DNA of 64,000 nt from Streptomyces sp. CBMA152 (lineage in GTDB: Bacteria > Actinomycetota > Actinomycetes > Streptomycetales > Streptomycetaceae), in NCBI RefSeq assembly GCF_014596475.1, contig NZ_MECJ01000004.1:143486-207485 (forward strand). The letters run 5' to 3'. The notes under the pieces were generated by a model. That model made no database searches. It saw nothing but the letters and a program-made list of their open reading frames with translations, and had not been told where the DNA came from. Made by a program: the position numbers and the translations under genes. Below are positions 15,582 through 24,396 of this stretch, piece by piece (positions within the stretch are counted from its first letter, which is position 1; each line of letters starts with the position of its first letter).

Positions 15582-18377
15582 ATGCTCTGTCCCTTCGCGG
15601 CGCGTCAGCGGCTGAGGGCCGCCGCCACGCTGCTCGGCACGCTGACCCTCACGCTGGCCCTGCTGGCCGGGATGCCCTATGTGCTGTGGCAGGCCGTCGG
15701 CATCCCGTGGCCCGAGCACGTCTCGTCCATCGCAGAGGTAGGCGACCGACTGCTGCAGCCAGTCAGTGACCCGTTGATGATCGAGCTACTGGCCGTGGTG
15801 GGCTGGGTGTGCTGGGCCGCGTTCACGTTCACGGTGATTCGTGAATCCCTCTGGTACGCGGCCCACCTCCCGAACCTGCTGCGCGACCGCACCGCCCACC
15901 CCACGCATGTGGCCGCCCTGTCCGTGAAGGGATCGCTGGCCGCCCTGTGCATCGGCACCCTGTTCATGGCCGCACTCGGCCTGTGGCGTCCCCAGGCGGC
16001 TGGCGCCGAGCAGCCCGCCCTGGTAGGCGAGTTGAGACCCCAGATCGCCGCGACGGCCCCCGTCGCACCCAGCCCCGGCTCGCAAGCTGCATCCCATGCG
16101 GCCACCCCGGCAACACCGGCACAGAGTCCGGTCGCACGAACGCGGGCGGCATCGCCCGTGCCGCCTACCGATGCTGAGGCCATCCAGTACATCGAATACG
16201 TCGTGGTCACCGGCGACACCTTGTGGGACATCGCGCACACGCACCTCGGCGACGCACTGAAGTGGCCGCGGATCTACAAGCTCAACAAAGACCGCATCCA
16301 GAGTGACGGAGGGCGGCTCACCGATCCGGACCTGATCGTGCCCGGCTGGCGGCTGGCCCTACCCGTCCCCCAGACAGCCCCCGCCCCGTTGCCATCAGCC
16401 ACGGCTGCTCCGGCGCCGTATAACCCACCGGCGCAGCCCGCCCCGACCATGCCCCCGCAGCCAACTCCTGCCCAGAACACGGTCGATGGCGGTACGGGTC
16501 GTGCCGAACACGGCCCTGCGGCACCGAACAAGCGGGAGGAGACGGCGGCCGGGCAAATGCATGCGAAGTCGGGCCCGGCCGCGATCGACATCGGGACCGC
16601 CAGTCTGATCGGCATCACCGTAGCGGCCGGGCTGCTGGCCGCGCGCCGCTACTGGTACTGGCACCACAACCGGCTGCGCGAGCCCGACTCGGAGACGGAG
16701 GTGCCGGCCCTGAGCCCGCTGGTGGACAAGGCCGCACAGGCGGCCCACGCAGCCACCCTGCCCCACTGCCCCGATGCCCCCGAGGCCCTTGTCAGGCGCC
16801 GCATCCCACCGCAGAAGCCCCGCAGCACGGATGCGGTCACCGTCGGCGTGAGCGACAACACCGAGATCCCCCTCGACGCACTGGCCGTGACCGGAGGGTG
16901 CGCCTGGAGCGGCCCTGGCGCCGAGGGCGCCGCCCGCGCGCTGCTGACCGGCATCCTCACCGCCGCCGAACGCCAGCGCCCCGGACCGCCCCACGTCACA
17001 GCCGTCGTGGCCGAAGACATGGCCGATCGTCTGCTGCCTGGACTGCCACCCCAGTTCACGGCGCTGACCCAGAGCTCCGATACCGCAGACGCCATCCGGC
17101 TGGCCGAGCAGCACCTACTCGCCCACGCCCGCGCGCGGCACGAGCCAGAGCCCTCGGCGACCGGACGTACGACGGCCCATGCTGCTGCGGAAGCCGACCC
17201 GGGCACCCTGGTGCTGCTCGCGGCGCCGGACGCGGTCCACAGCGGACAGCTTGAGGCCCTGGCCGCCCGCAGCCACCCCCAGGCCCTGATCGTCCTCACC
17301 TTGAATGCCCTACTGCCTGGGTCCGAACGCTGGCACATCGCCGACGACGGCACCACCACTCGTCCCCACGCGGACGGGCAACACCCAGGGCGGCTAAGGC
17401 TGTTCCACCTCAGCCCCGAGGCCGGACGCAGCATGACCGAATTCCTTCTCGGTGCTCACGGCCAGCGCCCCCACCTGCGGATCCTGCCCACCCCCGACTC
17501 GCGCCGCCACGACCATCCCTCCGAAACCATGGCTGAGCCCTCGCCCGAACCGGACTCGGCCCCTGCCCACCCGTACACAGCAGATGGACCGCGCCCGGCG
17601 CAGACCAAGCCAGTCCGCCTCCACGTCCTCGGGCCGATCACCCTGTACGTCCGCGGCAAATCCGATCCCGTGGGCACCAGTCTGCGCCCCGAAGTCCACG
17701 AATTCCTCGCTTTGCTCGCCGCCCACCCCTCCGGACTTCTGACCACTGACATCGCCGAAAAACTCCACCTCGATCCAGAGAGCGACCAGAACGCCCTCAA
17801 GAACCTGCGCCGTGCCGTACGCCGTGCCCTGCGCGCCGCCACCGGTATCACCGCACAAGAATTCATCCTGCGTCAAGGGGAACTCCACAAACTCCACCCG
17901 GAACTCGTGGAAACCGACCTCGCAGACTTCATCTGCAACCTGAAAAAGGCATTCCCGGCACCAGGAGTGCAGAAAGCCGAGTGCGACGCCCTGTCCGCCG
18001 TACGTGAGGCGCTGGCCCACTACCGCGGACCCTTCGCACAAGGTGGCGACTACCTGTGGGTCGACGCGATCCGCGAACACCTAGCCATGAAGGCCACCGA
18101 CGCCGCCCTCCGCTTGGCCCACCGAGCCGAGCACGCCACGGAAGCACGCGAGCGGGACGCCGTCCTGACTTTGCTGGAGCACCTCGCCACGGCCCACCCC
18201 GATCATGAGCGCCTCGCCCAGCATGCCATCCGCCTCTACCAGGCCGCCGGACGTCACGATGCTGCCCGCCACACCTATACCCGCCTCAAGCGGCACCTCG
18301 CCGACCTCGGCCTCGAACCCGACCTCGCGACCCAGGTCCTCGCCATACCCAGGGCCCACTCCCGCCAGGGTCCGTAG
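15582..18377 (+). CDS. Membrane-bound LysM / SARP-BTAD protein
   Basis: A 931-residue protein at the end of the Tad operon. Three N-terminal transmembrane helices (about 13-36, 64-86, 113-134) are followed by an Ala/Pro-rich spacer, a LysM domain (about 205-262, YVVVTGDTLWDIA and LIVPGWRLALP), another spacer and a fourth helix (about 334-352). The C-terminal half has a winged-helix plus BTAD module (about 676-931, VRLHVLGPITLYVRG and LRRAVRRALRA), as in SARP regulators. By the positive-inside rule LysM faces the wall and BTAD faces the cytoplasm. The ATG follows GGCAGGGGAA. It could report peptidoglycan or pilus state to transcription; DNA binding by the module is not shown. Confidence 0.85.
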   Translation: MLCPFAARQRLRAAATLLGTLTLTLALLAGMPYVLWQAVGIPWPEHVSSIAEVGDRLLQPVSDPLMIELLAVVGWVCWAAFTFTVIRESLWYAAHLPNLLRDRTAHPTHVAALSVKGSLAALCIGTLFMAALGLWRPQAAGAEQPALVGELRPQIAATAPVAPSPGSQAASHAATPATPAQSPVARTRAASPVPPTDAEAIQYIEYVVVTGDTLWDIAHTHLGDALKWPRIYKLNKDRIQSDGGRLTDPDLIVPGWRLALPVPQTAPAPLPSATAAPAPYNPPAQPAPTMPPQPTPAQNTVDGGTGRAEHGPAAPNKREETAAGQMHAKSGPAAIDIGTASLIGITVAAGLLAARRYWYWHHNRLREPDSETEVPALSPLVDKAAQAAHAATLPHCPDAPEALVRRRIPPQKPRSTDAVTVGVSDNTEIPLDALAVTGGCAWSGPGAEGAARALLTGILTAAERQRPGPPHVTAVVAEDMADRLLPGLPPQFTALTQSSDTADAIRLAEQHLLAHARARHEPEPSATGRTTAHAAAEADPGTLVLLAAPDAVHSGQLEALAARSHPQALIVLTLNALLPGSERWHIADDGTTTRPHADGQHPGRLRLFHLSPEAGRSMTEFLLGAHGQRPHLRILPTPDSRRHDHPSETMAEPSPEPDSAPAHPYTADGPRPAQTKPVRLHVLGPITLYVRGKSDPVGTSLRPEVHEFLALLAAHPSGLLTTDIAEKLHLDPESDQNALKNLRRAVRRALRAATGITAQEFILRQGELHKLHPELVETDLADFICNLKKAFPAPGVQKAECDALSAVREALAHYRGPFAQGGDYLWVDAIREHLAMKATDAALRLAHRAEHATEARERDAVLTLLEHLATAHPDHERLAQHAIRLYQAAGRHDAARHTYTRLKRHLADLGLEPDLATQVLAIPRAHSRQGP

Positions 18378-18740
18378 AACCGCAGTTCACCGGGCCTTTG
18401 CGCCGAGTCGGCACATGGGAGTGGCTCGATGCCGTTCACCCCGTCGCATCCGGTGTCGCACCCCCAGTCGCTCTCGTGTGCGCGCTTGGATGCGACACCC
18501 CCGCACGGCCCGTCAGCCCAGGCCAGGGGCCCTGCTAGCCACCCATGGGCGGGGGCGACTGTATATCGGTGCAGCAACGCATCCCGATCTACGGACAGCT
18601 GGCGCCTGCCCCCGCCTTGCCTGCATACAGCCGACTGCTTGCCTGCTCACGTCTGTTTTCACCCGCTCTTCCTCCTCATCTCCCTCTTGTTCTGCCCTTT
18701 TCCCTCTCTTGAGTGCCGTTGGCCGGCGCCCCGACGGTCA

Positions 18741-18774
18741 GGCGGGCGCCCAGGCGTAGCCGAGGGCGCCCGCC
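18741..18774. terminator. Probable terminator hairpin after the Tad operon
   Basis: An 11-bp perfect stem (GGCGGGCGCCC with GGGCGCCCGCC) and a 12-base loop, with no T-run. It lies about 370 bp after the BTAD gene and runs into the tandem repeat. Confidence 0.4.
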
Positions 18775-18841
18775 GTGCCGCCGGGGCCGTGCCGCCGGGG
18801 CCGTGCCGCCGGGGCCGTGCCGCCGGGGCCGTGCCGCCGGG
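18772..18841. repeat. Perfect 5 x 14-bp tandem repeat
   Basis: Five identical copies of GCCGTGCCGCCGGG lie end to end. The 14-bp unit is not a multiple of three and the region has no credible gene, so it is not a coding repeat. It begins inside the right arm of the preceding hairpin. Confidence 0.9.
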
Positions 18842-19185
18842 GATTGCGTACACGGACTCGAATCGTGCCCCACACTGGCACCTGGGGCGCCTTCGGATCG
18901 GTCGTGAACGGCATTGCGCGCGATACAGGCTGTCGTGAAGCCGTAAATACCCCTAAGTTCGCGTCGTGAATTACGAGATATTCCAGCATTATCAAGCCAG
19001 GATTCGGCTTCAAGTGGGGCGCAGGTCGAGCTATATTTAAATTGTTCCCGAAAAGGTCGGGGAGGAAAATCCCGCCTGTGGGGAAAATTCGAATATGAAT
19101 AACGGGTGGAGTGTGCCCGAAGTTGGCCTCTTTTGAATTCGAGAAAAGGCCGCCCGCGCCCCGGTGACCGATGAAAGGCTGCGTG

Positions 19186-20418
19186 ATGACCAGTACACCC
19201 CCACTTACCTCCACGCCTCCCGGCTCCGTACCGCCGCCGTCCACCCCTACCGCGCCGAACTCCATGACAGCGCCCGCTGGTTCACCGCCCGCAGGCGGGG
19301 CCGGAGGGAAGGCCCGCCCGGGTGAGCTGCGGGCGCGAGTCGCGAAGGTTCTCGCGGAGAATGCGGTGGCGATGTTCAGCGTGACCGAGCTGGCGAGGAT
19401 CCTGGGGCATTCGGGCGGGGCGGTGGGCAACGCGTGCGAGACGCTGGCGTGCCGGGGCGAGGCGGAGCGGGTCGGTTCCAAACCACGCATGTACCGGGCG
19501 ACTTCGGCGACCGCTACCGCAGCGCAACGCGCCGTGCCGCCGCCGACCCGCCCGGATCCGACGCTACCGGCGCAGCGATCTGCCGCCCCGCAGGCGGCTG
19601 CGGTTTCGCCGCCGGGTGGGCGGCCCGGGCCGGTCACCCGGCCGAACGGGCAGCAGTATCACCCCAGGGCGCTGGCGCAGCTGCCGGATGTGAAGGCACT
19701 ACGCAAGCTACGTGAGGCGCAGGTGGCGGTGTTGTTGTACGGGCCGCCCGGCACCGGCAAGACCTCGCTGATCGAGGCGGCCTTCCCCGATTTGATCACG
19801 GTCGCCGGGGACGGGGATACGACGGTCGGGGACCTGGTGGGTGAGTACACGCAGGACGAGAAGGGCGGCTACGAGTTCATCTACGGGCCGCTCGTCACCG
19901 CCATGCGAGAAGGCCGGGCCCTGCTCCTGGACGACGCCACGCTGATCTCACCGAAGGTGCTCGCGGCCCTGTATCCGGCGATGGACGGCCGCAGGCAGAT
20001 ACAGGTCAAGGCCCACAAGGGCGAGACGATCACGGCCGCAGACGGTTTCTATGTGATCGCCGGTCACAACCCCGGCGTCCACGGCGCGGTCCTCACCGAA
20101 GCCCTCGCCTCCCGGTTCAGCGTGCAGATCCAGGTCGGCACGGACTACGACCTGGCCGCCGCCTTGAAGATCAACCGGACGGCGGTGCGGATCGCCCGCC
20201 ACCTGGCCACCAGCCAGCAGGCCGGAGACGTCGGGTGGGTTCCGCAGCTACGGGAGCTGCTCGCCTTCCAGAAGATCGCCGACGTGCTGGGCACCGAGGC
20301 GGCCTTCGCCAACTTGGTCGGCATCGCCCCGCTGGAGGACCGGGACACGGTCGCCGAGATCGTCACCAAGGCGATCGGCCGCCCGGTCACCGCCCTGGCC
20401 TTGGGCCGCCAGCTCTGA
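19186..20418 (+). CDS. MoxR-family AAA+ ATPase with N-terminal winged helix
   Basis: A 410-residue protein. A Pro/Thr-rich tail (1-45) precedes a winged-helix-like domain (about 48-105, MFSVTELARILGHSGGAVGN), then a second linker and a MoxR-type AAA+ core with Walker A GPPGTGKT (about 186-193), Walker B ALLLDDATL (about 244-252) and sensor 1 GHNPG. MoxR ATPases act as chaperones paired with VWA proteins, and such a gene follows directly. The ATG at 19186 has GAAAGG seven bases upstream; the ATG at 19171 does not. The winged helix resembles that of the 24397-25257 product, which is unusual for MoxR. Confidence 0.85.
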   Translation: MTSTPPLTSTPPGSVPPPSTPTAPNSMTAPAGSPPAGGAGGKARPGELRARVAKVLAENAVAMFSVTELARILGHSGGAVGNACETLACRGEAERVGSKPRMYRATSATATAAQRAVPPPTRPDPTLPAQRSAAPQAAAVSPPGGRPGPVTRPNGQQYHPRALAQLPDVKALRKLREAQVAVLLYGPPGTGKTSLIEAAFPDLITVAGDGDTTVGDLVGEYTQDEKGGYEFIYGPLVTAMREGRALLLDDATLISPKVLAALYPAMDGRRQIQVKAHKGETITAADGFYVIAGHNPGVHGAVLTEALASRFSVQIQVGTDYDLAAALKINRTAVRIARHLATSQQAGDVGWVPQLRELLAFQKIADVLGTEAAFANLVGIAPLEDRDTVAEIVTKAIGRPVTALALGRQL

Positions 20419-20509
20419 CCGCCCCTGCGGGGGCGGCGCCCGGCCGCCCGCCCCGCTCTGGCCCCAGGCCACCACCCCCGTCACCGCCCCGGAAGGGATC
20501 GAACCCGCC

Positions 20510-20839
20510 ATGCCCGTACACATCCAGGCCCACATCCAGCACGCCCCGCCCGCCCTGACCGAGGCCGAACGAGACTTGGTCCGGTGGGAGGACGACGGCG
20601 GCCCAGTCTTCGAACCGCCCCCCGGCCCGCAGGCCGGGCAGTGGCTGCGGATCGCCGCCGCCTTGACCGAGAGGCTGCCGGAACTGGCCGGACGCGAGGA
20701 CGTGATGGTCACCTGCGAGCAGGTCACCCGCTCCGGTGCCCCGGCCGCCTTCTACCCCGCCCGGGCCCGGCTGGAGATCGCCACCTCCCTCTTCGCCCCG
20801 CTGCGCCCGGCCCGCGATCGACCCCGCCCGGCCCGGTAA
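20510..20839 (+). CDS. N-terminal part of a frameshifted HExxH-VWA protein
   Basis: This frame encodes 109 residues and starts at an ATG with AAGGGA upstream, 92 bp after the MoxR gene. The protein reads well up to EIATSLFAPLRPA and then turns into Arg/Pro-rich sequence before stopping. If one C of the CCC at 20811-20813 is removed, the frame continues as LRPAAIDPARPGNEEN directly into the next frame. I read the two as one gene broken by a single extra base, either a real mutation, a sequencing error or, less likely, a programmed frameshift. Confidence 0.65.
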   Translation: MPVHIQAHIQHAPPALTEAERDLVRWEDDGGPVFEPPPGPQAGQWLRIAAALTERLPELAGREDVMVTCEQVTRSGAPAAFYPARARLEIATSLFAPLRPARDRPRPAR

Positions 20840-22343
20840 CGAGGAGAACTACCCGGTGGCCTGGGGCGCCTTCACCCACGAGGCCGCGCACGCCGCCCAC
20901 AGCCGGTGGGCGACCCCGCCGCCGCTGCGCGGCACCGCACTGGACACGGCGGCCCAACTGCTGGAGGAATCCCGCGCCGAGCATGCCCACCTTTCCCGCC
21001 GCCCAGGCGACCGCCGCTTCCTGCGCAGTGCTGTACACACCCTGGTCATGGGTGACTTCACCAGCCAGACGCCCACCGATCGGTGGCAGGCTGCGGCGGC
21101 GGCCGCTCTGATCCTCGCCCGCCGGGACGCCGGAATCCTCGACCCGGACGAGACCGCCCCGTTGGAGCAGGTGATTACCCACATCCTCGGCGAGGACCTC
21201 CTGGACACCCTCGCCGGAATCTGGTCGGCCGCCCACGCCACTGCCGACACCGATGGGCAGGCGATGCTGGGGCACGCTCAGGCGTGGTGCCAGGCGCTCG
21301 GCGCCGATCCCGCGCTCGCGCAATCGGCCCCCGACCCCACCGCCCGAACAGGCGAACTGGCCGACGCCATCGGCAAGGTCGCCGGTGCGGTGGCGGCGAA
21401 CGAGGCCGCGCAGGCGGCGGCCCAGGCCCGTATCGAGGCGGCCCGAACGGCCCGCACGCGGGCGAAGGCCGCGAAGGCCGCCCATGCGCGGCACGCGGCA
21501 TCGATGGCCGAGAAGGTCTTCGCGCCCGGAGCACGACCCTTCACCCCTGACAGCCAGCGAGAGCGGGCCAGGGGCAGCCGTGCCGCCTCGCCGGTGACCG
21601 GAACGCGAGCGCCCACCTCGGCCGAGAAGGCGGCAGCCGGGCAGCTCGCCCGGGCTCTGCGGGCGGCGGCCTACCGGGAACGCACAGTCACCGTGACGGC
21701 CTGCGCCGCCCCGCCCGGACGCTTGAGCATGCGCGGCGCACTGGCTCGGGACGCGCAGAAGGCGGCGGGCGCCACCCCCACCGCCCAGCCCTGGATCCGC
21801 ACCCAACGTCGCCAGGGTCCCACCCCGCCGCTACGGGTCGGCATCGCGGTGGACGTCTCCGGCTCGATGCGCGCCGCCGCAGCCCCCATCGCCTCAGCCG
21901 CCTGGATCCTGGCCAAGGCTGCCGCACTCACCGACCCTGACTCCCGCAGCGCCACCATCGCCTACCGCCGGGCCTTGACCGCGATCACCGCACCCGGCCG
22001 CACTCCCACCCGGGTGACCGAGTTCGATGCCGACGGCGGCGGCCACAGTCTCGCCGAGGCCAGCGACGCCCTGGCCGCAGGGCTCGGCCTCATGACACCA
22101 GGGGCGGGCCGTCTGCTGGTGATCGCCTCCGACGGCTGCTACCGGCCCCGGGAGGCCGCCTCGGCCGCCGAACGCATCACCGCTCTGCGCACGGCGGGGT
22201 GTGCGGTGCTGTGGCTCGCCTTCGCCCCCGACCCCAGCCCCTTGTCCGGGGCCACCCTGCTGCATCTCGCCGACCCGGCCCAGGCCACCGCCGCGATCGG
22301 CCACGCCGCCACCGCCGCCCTCGCCGCCACGAACCGCCTGTGA
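20736..22343 (+). CDS. HExxH metallopeptidase-like plus VWA domain protein (C-terminal part of split gene)
   Basis: Meaningful sequence begins at about 20814, where it continues the 20510 frame. It carries THEAAHAAHSRW (HExxH at 20877-20891), a zinc-peptidase-like motif, then a long Ala-rich helical region and a VWA domain with the MIDAS motif AVDVSGSM (Asp at 21853). Further MIDAS-side features are LLVIASDGCY and VLWLAFAPD. With the upstream MoxR ATPase it forms a MoxR-VWA pair, a known class of chaperone that inserts cofactors or remodels partners. A joined HExxH domain is uncommon. Translation on its own would need a start inside the out-of-frame stretch, so the full gene is probably 20510-22343. 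Confidence 0.7.
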   Translation: MPRPPSTPPGPGWRSPPPSSPRCARPAIDPARPGNEENYPVAWGAFTHEAAHAAHSRWATPPPLRGTALDTAAQLLEESRAEHAHLSRRPGDRRFLRSAVHTLVMGDFTSQTPTDRWQAAAAAALILARRDAGILDPDETAPLEQVITHILGEDLLDTLAGIWSAAHATADTDGQAMLGHAQAWCQALGADPALAQSAPDPTARTGELADAIGKVAGAVAANEAAQAAAQARIEAARTARTRAKAAKAAHARHAASMAEKVFAPGARPFTPDSQRERARGSRAASPVTGTRAPTSAEKAAAGQLARALRAAAYRERTVTVTACAAPPGRLSMRGALARDAQKAAGATPTAQPWIRTQRRQGPTPPLRVGIAVDVSGSMRAAAAPIASAAWILAKAAALTDPDSRSATIAYRRALTAITAPGRTPTRVTEFDADGGGHSLAEASDALAAGLGLMTPGAGRLLVIASDGCYRPREAASAAERITALRTAGCAVLWLAFAPDPSPLSGATLLHLADPAQATAAIGHAATAALAATNRL

Positions 22344-22392
22344 CCTTGCGCCGTCCCGCACGCCCCGCTGGTAGTGAAGGAGATTGATCCCC

Positions 22393-22857
22393 ATGGCATC
22401 GCTCGCTGAACGCGCCCACGCCGCCGCCGTGTTCATCCGCCACAACTCCGCCGTCAGCCCGCACGGCCGCTACCGGGGCGAGGAACACGCCCGTACCGCC
22501 GTCCGCTTGGCGGCCGCCCTCGGCCTCGGGCTGGACCAGATCACCACCGCCCCGGACTGGCTGCGGCGCCGGACCACGCCGGGCGAGCCCGTGCTGGCCA
22601 CCGCCACCTGCCCCGACACCGGCGAGCAGTTCGTCTTCCTCGCACGTCAGCCCCTGTATGACGACGAGCCGTTCGAACTCCTGGGACTCTGCCCCGAATG
22701 CAGTGGGACGGTGCCGGTCGCGGAGATCCGCCACCTCGCCGACCTTGGCACCCACCTGGCCACCGGCCCTACTCCGCGCGGCGACGGGCCCATCCCCGAA
22801 ACGTTCGCCGACGACCCTGGCCACACCTCCACTTGCCGCTTCGGCGAAGACGCCTGA
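22393..22857 (+). CDS. Small protein with a Cys pair, MoxR-VWA cassette
   Basis: A 154-residue protein starting at an ATG with AAGGAGA eight bases upstream; the in-frame TTG at 22384 overlaps the ribosome site and is rejected. The N-terminal half is helical (RAHAAAVFIRHNSAVSPHGRY). The C-terminal half has TATCPDTGEQFVF and LGLCPECSG, with three or four cysteines that could bind a metal. It lies 50 bp after the VWA gene in the same direction. I do not recognise the family. It may be a client or adaptor of the MoxR-VWA pair, from position only. Confidence 0.65.
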   Translation: MASLAERAHAAAVFIRHNSAVSPHGRYRGEEHARTAVRLAAALGLGLDQITTAPDWLRRRTTPGEPVLATATCPDTGEQFVFLARQPLYDDEPFELLGLCPECSGTVPVAEIRHLADLGTHLATGPTPRGDGPIPETFADDPGHTSTCRFGEDA

Positions 22858-22869
22858 CGCACAACAACC

Positions 22870-23277
22870 GTGGGCCGCTCGCTCCCGGGCGGGCGGCCGC
22901 ACCCCACCACCGCTGCACAACCAGAAGAGGATCACCGCCCATGGCTCACCCCAGCCCCGCCGTCCCGCCTGCTCGCAGAGTTCCACGCCCGCCTCTGCAT
23001 CGACGCACCCGAGCCGACCGCCACGGCACCCGACGACCAACTCGCCCGGCTCCTCAACGAGCTCAGTGAAAGCGACCGGCTCGACCCCCATCCGCGCTCG
23101 CTCGGGGCCGCCGCCTGCCTGCTCAACCTGGCCACCTCTGACCGCCTCACCCAGTTCTTCGACGACGACTTGCCACGTTGTCTGGACGCCCTCGGCCGCC
23201 GCCCCCATCCCGAACTCCTCGTACTGGTGAAGGCCGCCGCCGACCGCACCGCAGCAGCCGTAACCGGAAGCCGTTGA
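22870..23277 (+). CDS. Small helical protein, apparently frameshifted near its start
   Basis: The conserved-looking part begins LLAEFHARLCIDAPEP and runs to the stop at 23277 as a helical, Leu/Asp-rich protein of about 100 residues. The best start signal is the ATG at 22941 (GAGG ten bases upstream), but that ATG is in another frame, reading MAHPSPAVPP before diverging. Removing one C near 22968-22972 would join MAHPSPAVP to LLAEFHARL. The alternative GTG at 22870 lacks a ribosome site. I treat this as one gene with a probable single-base insertion. Function unknown. Confidence 0.5.
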   Translation: MGRSLPGGRPHPTTAAQPEEDHRPWLTPAPPSRLLAEFHARLCIDAPEPTATAPDDQLARLLNELSESDRLDPHPRSLGAAACLLNLATSDRLTQFFDDDLPRCLDALGRRPHPELLVLVKAAADRTAAAVTGSR

Positions 23278-23373
23278 CCATGCGAGGCCCGACGAAGGGC
23301 CCCGCCCGAACCGCCTGCCGATCGCGAACCGGGCCGGAGCCACCGGCCCGGCACACCTGAAAGGACGTCACCC

Positions 23374-23862
23374 ATGCCCGACATCGGCTTGCCCCAGTAT
23401 CAGGACGCCGTCCACCACATCCTCAGCCATGCCCGCGCTCTCCTCGACGGCGCAGGGGCACAGGAATATCTGCGCTTCGCCGACCTGTTGACCCGCGCGG
23501 CTCACCAACTGCATACCGAAGGCAGCCTGGACCTGGACACTTACGGTCTGGCCCATGCGGTGGCGGAGGCTGCTGGACAACTGGTGGTCTGCACCCGGAT
23601 CCCCCTCCAGAAGGGGGATCCGAACCTGCAGTACCTCCTGGCCTCCCTTGACCGGCTGCCCCGCCCGGCCCGCATCGGCCTGCTCACCGCCGCCGCCCTA
23701 CGCACGACACCCCACCTCGATGGCAACACCCCGCCGCCCGTCCCCGTGCCACACCAGCCGTCCCTCGCCCGGCTGCAGACCACGAGGCCCTGCCCCTGCG
23801 TATGCAACAGCGGCGGCTTCTGCGGCGGGTGTGGACACGCTGGCTGTGCAGGCCGGAAGTGA
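23374..23862 (+). CDS. Hypothetical protein with Cys-rich C-terminal tail
   Basis: A 162-residue protein with AAAGGA ten bases before the ATG. The first 110 residues are helical (QYQDAVHHILSHARALLDG). After a Pro/Thr-rich linker the last 25 residues hold seven cysteines, including CPCVC, FCGGC and HAGC, a likely metal site. It is the last gene of the MoxR-VWA-side operon. I do not recognise the family. A cofactor-carrying or metal-binding partner for the MoxR-VWA pair would fit the context but is inference. Confidence 0.65.
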   Translation: MPDIGLPQYQDAVHHILSHARALLDGAGAQEYLRFADLLTRAAHQLHTEGSLDLDTYGLAHAVAEAAGQLVVCTRIPLQKGDPNLQYLLASLDRLPRPARIGLLTAAALRTTPHLDGNTPPPVPVPHQPSLARLQTTRPCPCVCNSGGFCGGCGHAGCAGRK

Positions 23863-24331
23863 ACCGCCGTATCCTCCGGCACTGCCCGGCGCGGGAGGAG
23901 CCCCCTCCACACGCCTCAGCCTGGATCAACCGGCTGAGCAGCCGGTGACGCTGGCCTGGGCGGCAAGTGGGTAGCCGATGCGGTAGTTGAGGCGCCCTCC
24001 ACAGCACCGGCTTCGCGCCCCCCAGGGGGTGCGTCTGCTCGCCGAATAGCTTGCGGCTGGGACCCGCGCTCTGTGCCAAACGGTCACGAAATTGGTTACC
24101 GCGTACGCCGGGGTTCAGGAGCCCGGACAGCGGTGAAACCGACTGGACACGCGAGCGCGTCACTGCGCGGCCTCGGCGCCATGTTGCTGGTCTGCACGGT
24201 ACCAGCGAGGGATCTGTACACAGGCGTCAAGCTCGCGATGAAGCGCACCGGGGCACCGGATATGTGCATGCCCCACTCGTTGTCCGGGGCAAGGAGGTGC
24301 TGGCCTCCGACTGGGGTGTGACAGATGAAAG
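23863..24331. other. Intergenic region, nothing identified
   Basis: About 470 bp between the last plus-strand gene and the palindrome. Several short open frames exist on both strands, but none has a ribosome site or a product I recognise. Confidence 0.5.
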
Positions 24332-24395
24332 CGCCACAAGGTCCGGTGGGCGGGCGCCCCTTCGAAGGGGCGCCCGCCCACCGGACCTTGTGGCG
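24332..24395. terminator. 64-bp perfect palindrome between convergent operons
   Basis: Each base from 24332 to 24363 pairs with 24395 back to 24364, centred on TTCGAA, with no mismatch. It begins one base after the TAG of the minus-strand gene (24397-24399) and faces the plus-strand operon that ends at 23862. The simplest reading is a bidirectional transcription terminator, though its length and perfection are unusual. There is no T-run. Confidence 0.75.
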
Positions 24396-24396
24396 T

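Larger units (their letters stand above)
18378..19185. other. Intergenic region with hairpin, tandem repeat and AT-rich segment
   Basis: About 800 bp without a convincing gene. It holds an inverted repeat (18741-18774), a 5 x 14-bp tandem repeat (18772-18841) and a distinctly AT-rich stretch (about 18940-19170), which is likely the promoter region of the MoxR gene. Short reading frames across the repeat appear in several frames on both strands and are treated as chance. Confidence 0.6.

Noticed and set aside
18772..18841. Possible CRISPR array
   Set aside because: The units are directly adjacent with no spacers, far shorter than CRISPR repeats, and there are no cas genes.
18842..18900. Possible tRNA T-arm (GGACTCGAATCGTG)
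   Set aside because: The loop does not fit TTCRANY and no acceptor stem or anticodon arm can be formed around it.
18659..18938. Open frames through the 14-bp tandem repeat on both strands
   Set aside because: The 14-bp unit shifts frame at each copy, several frames are open at once, and there is no ribosome site.
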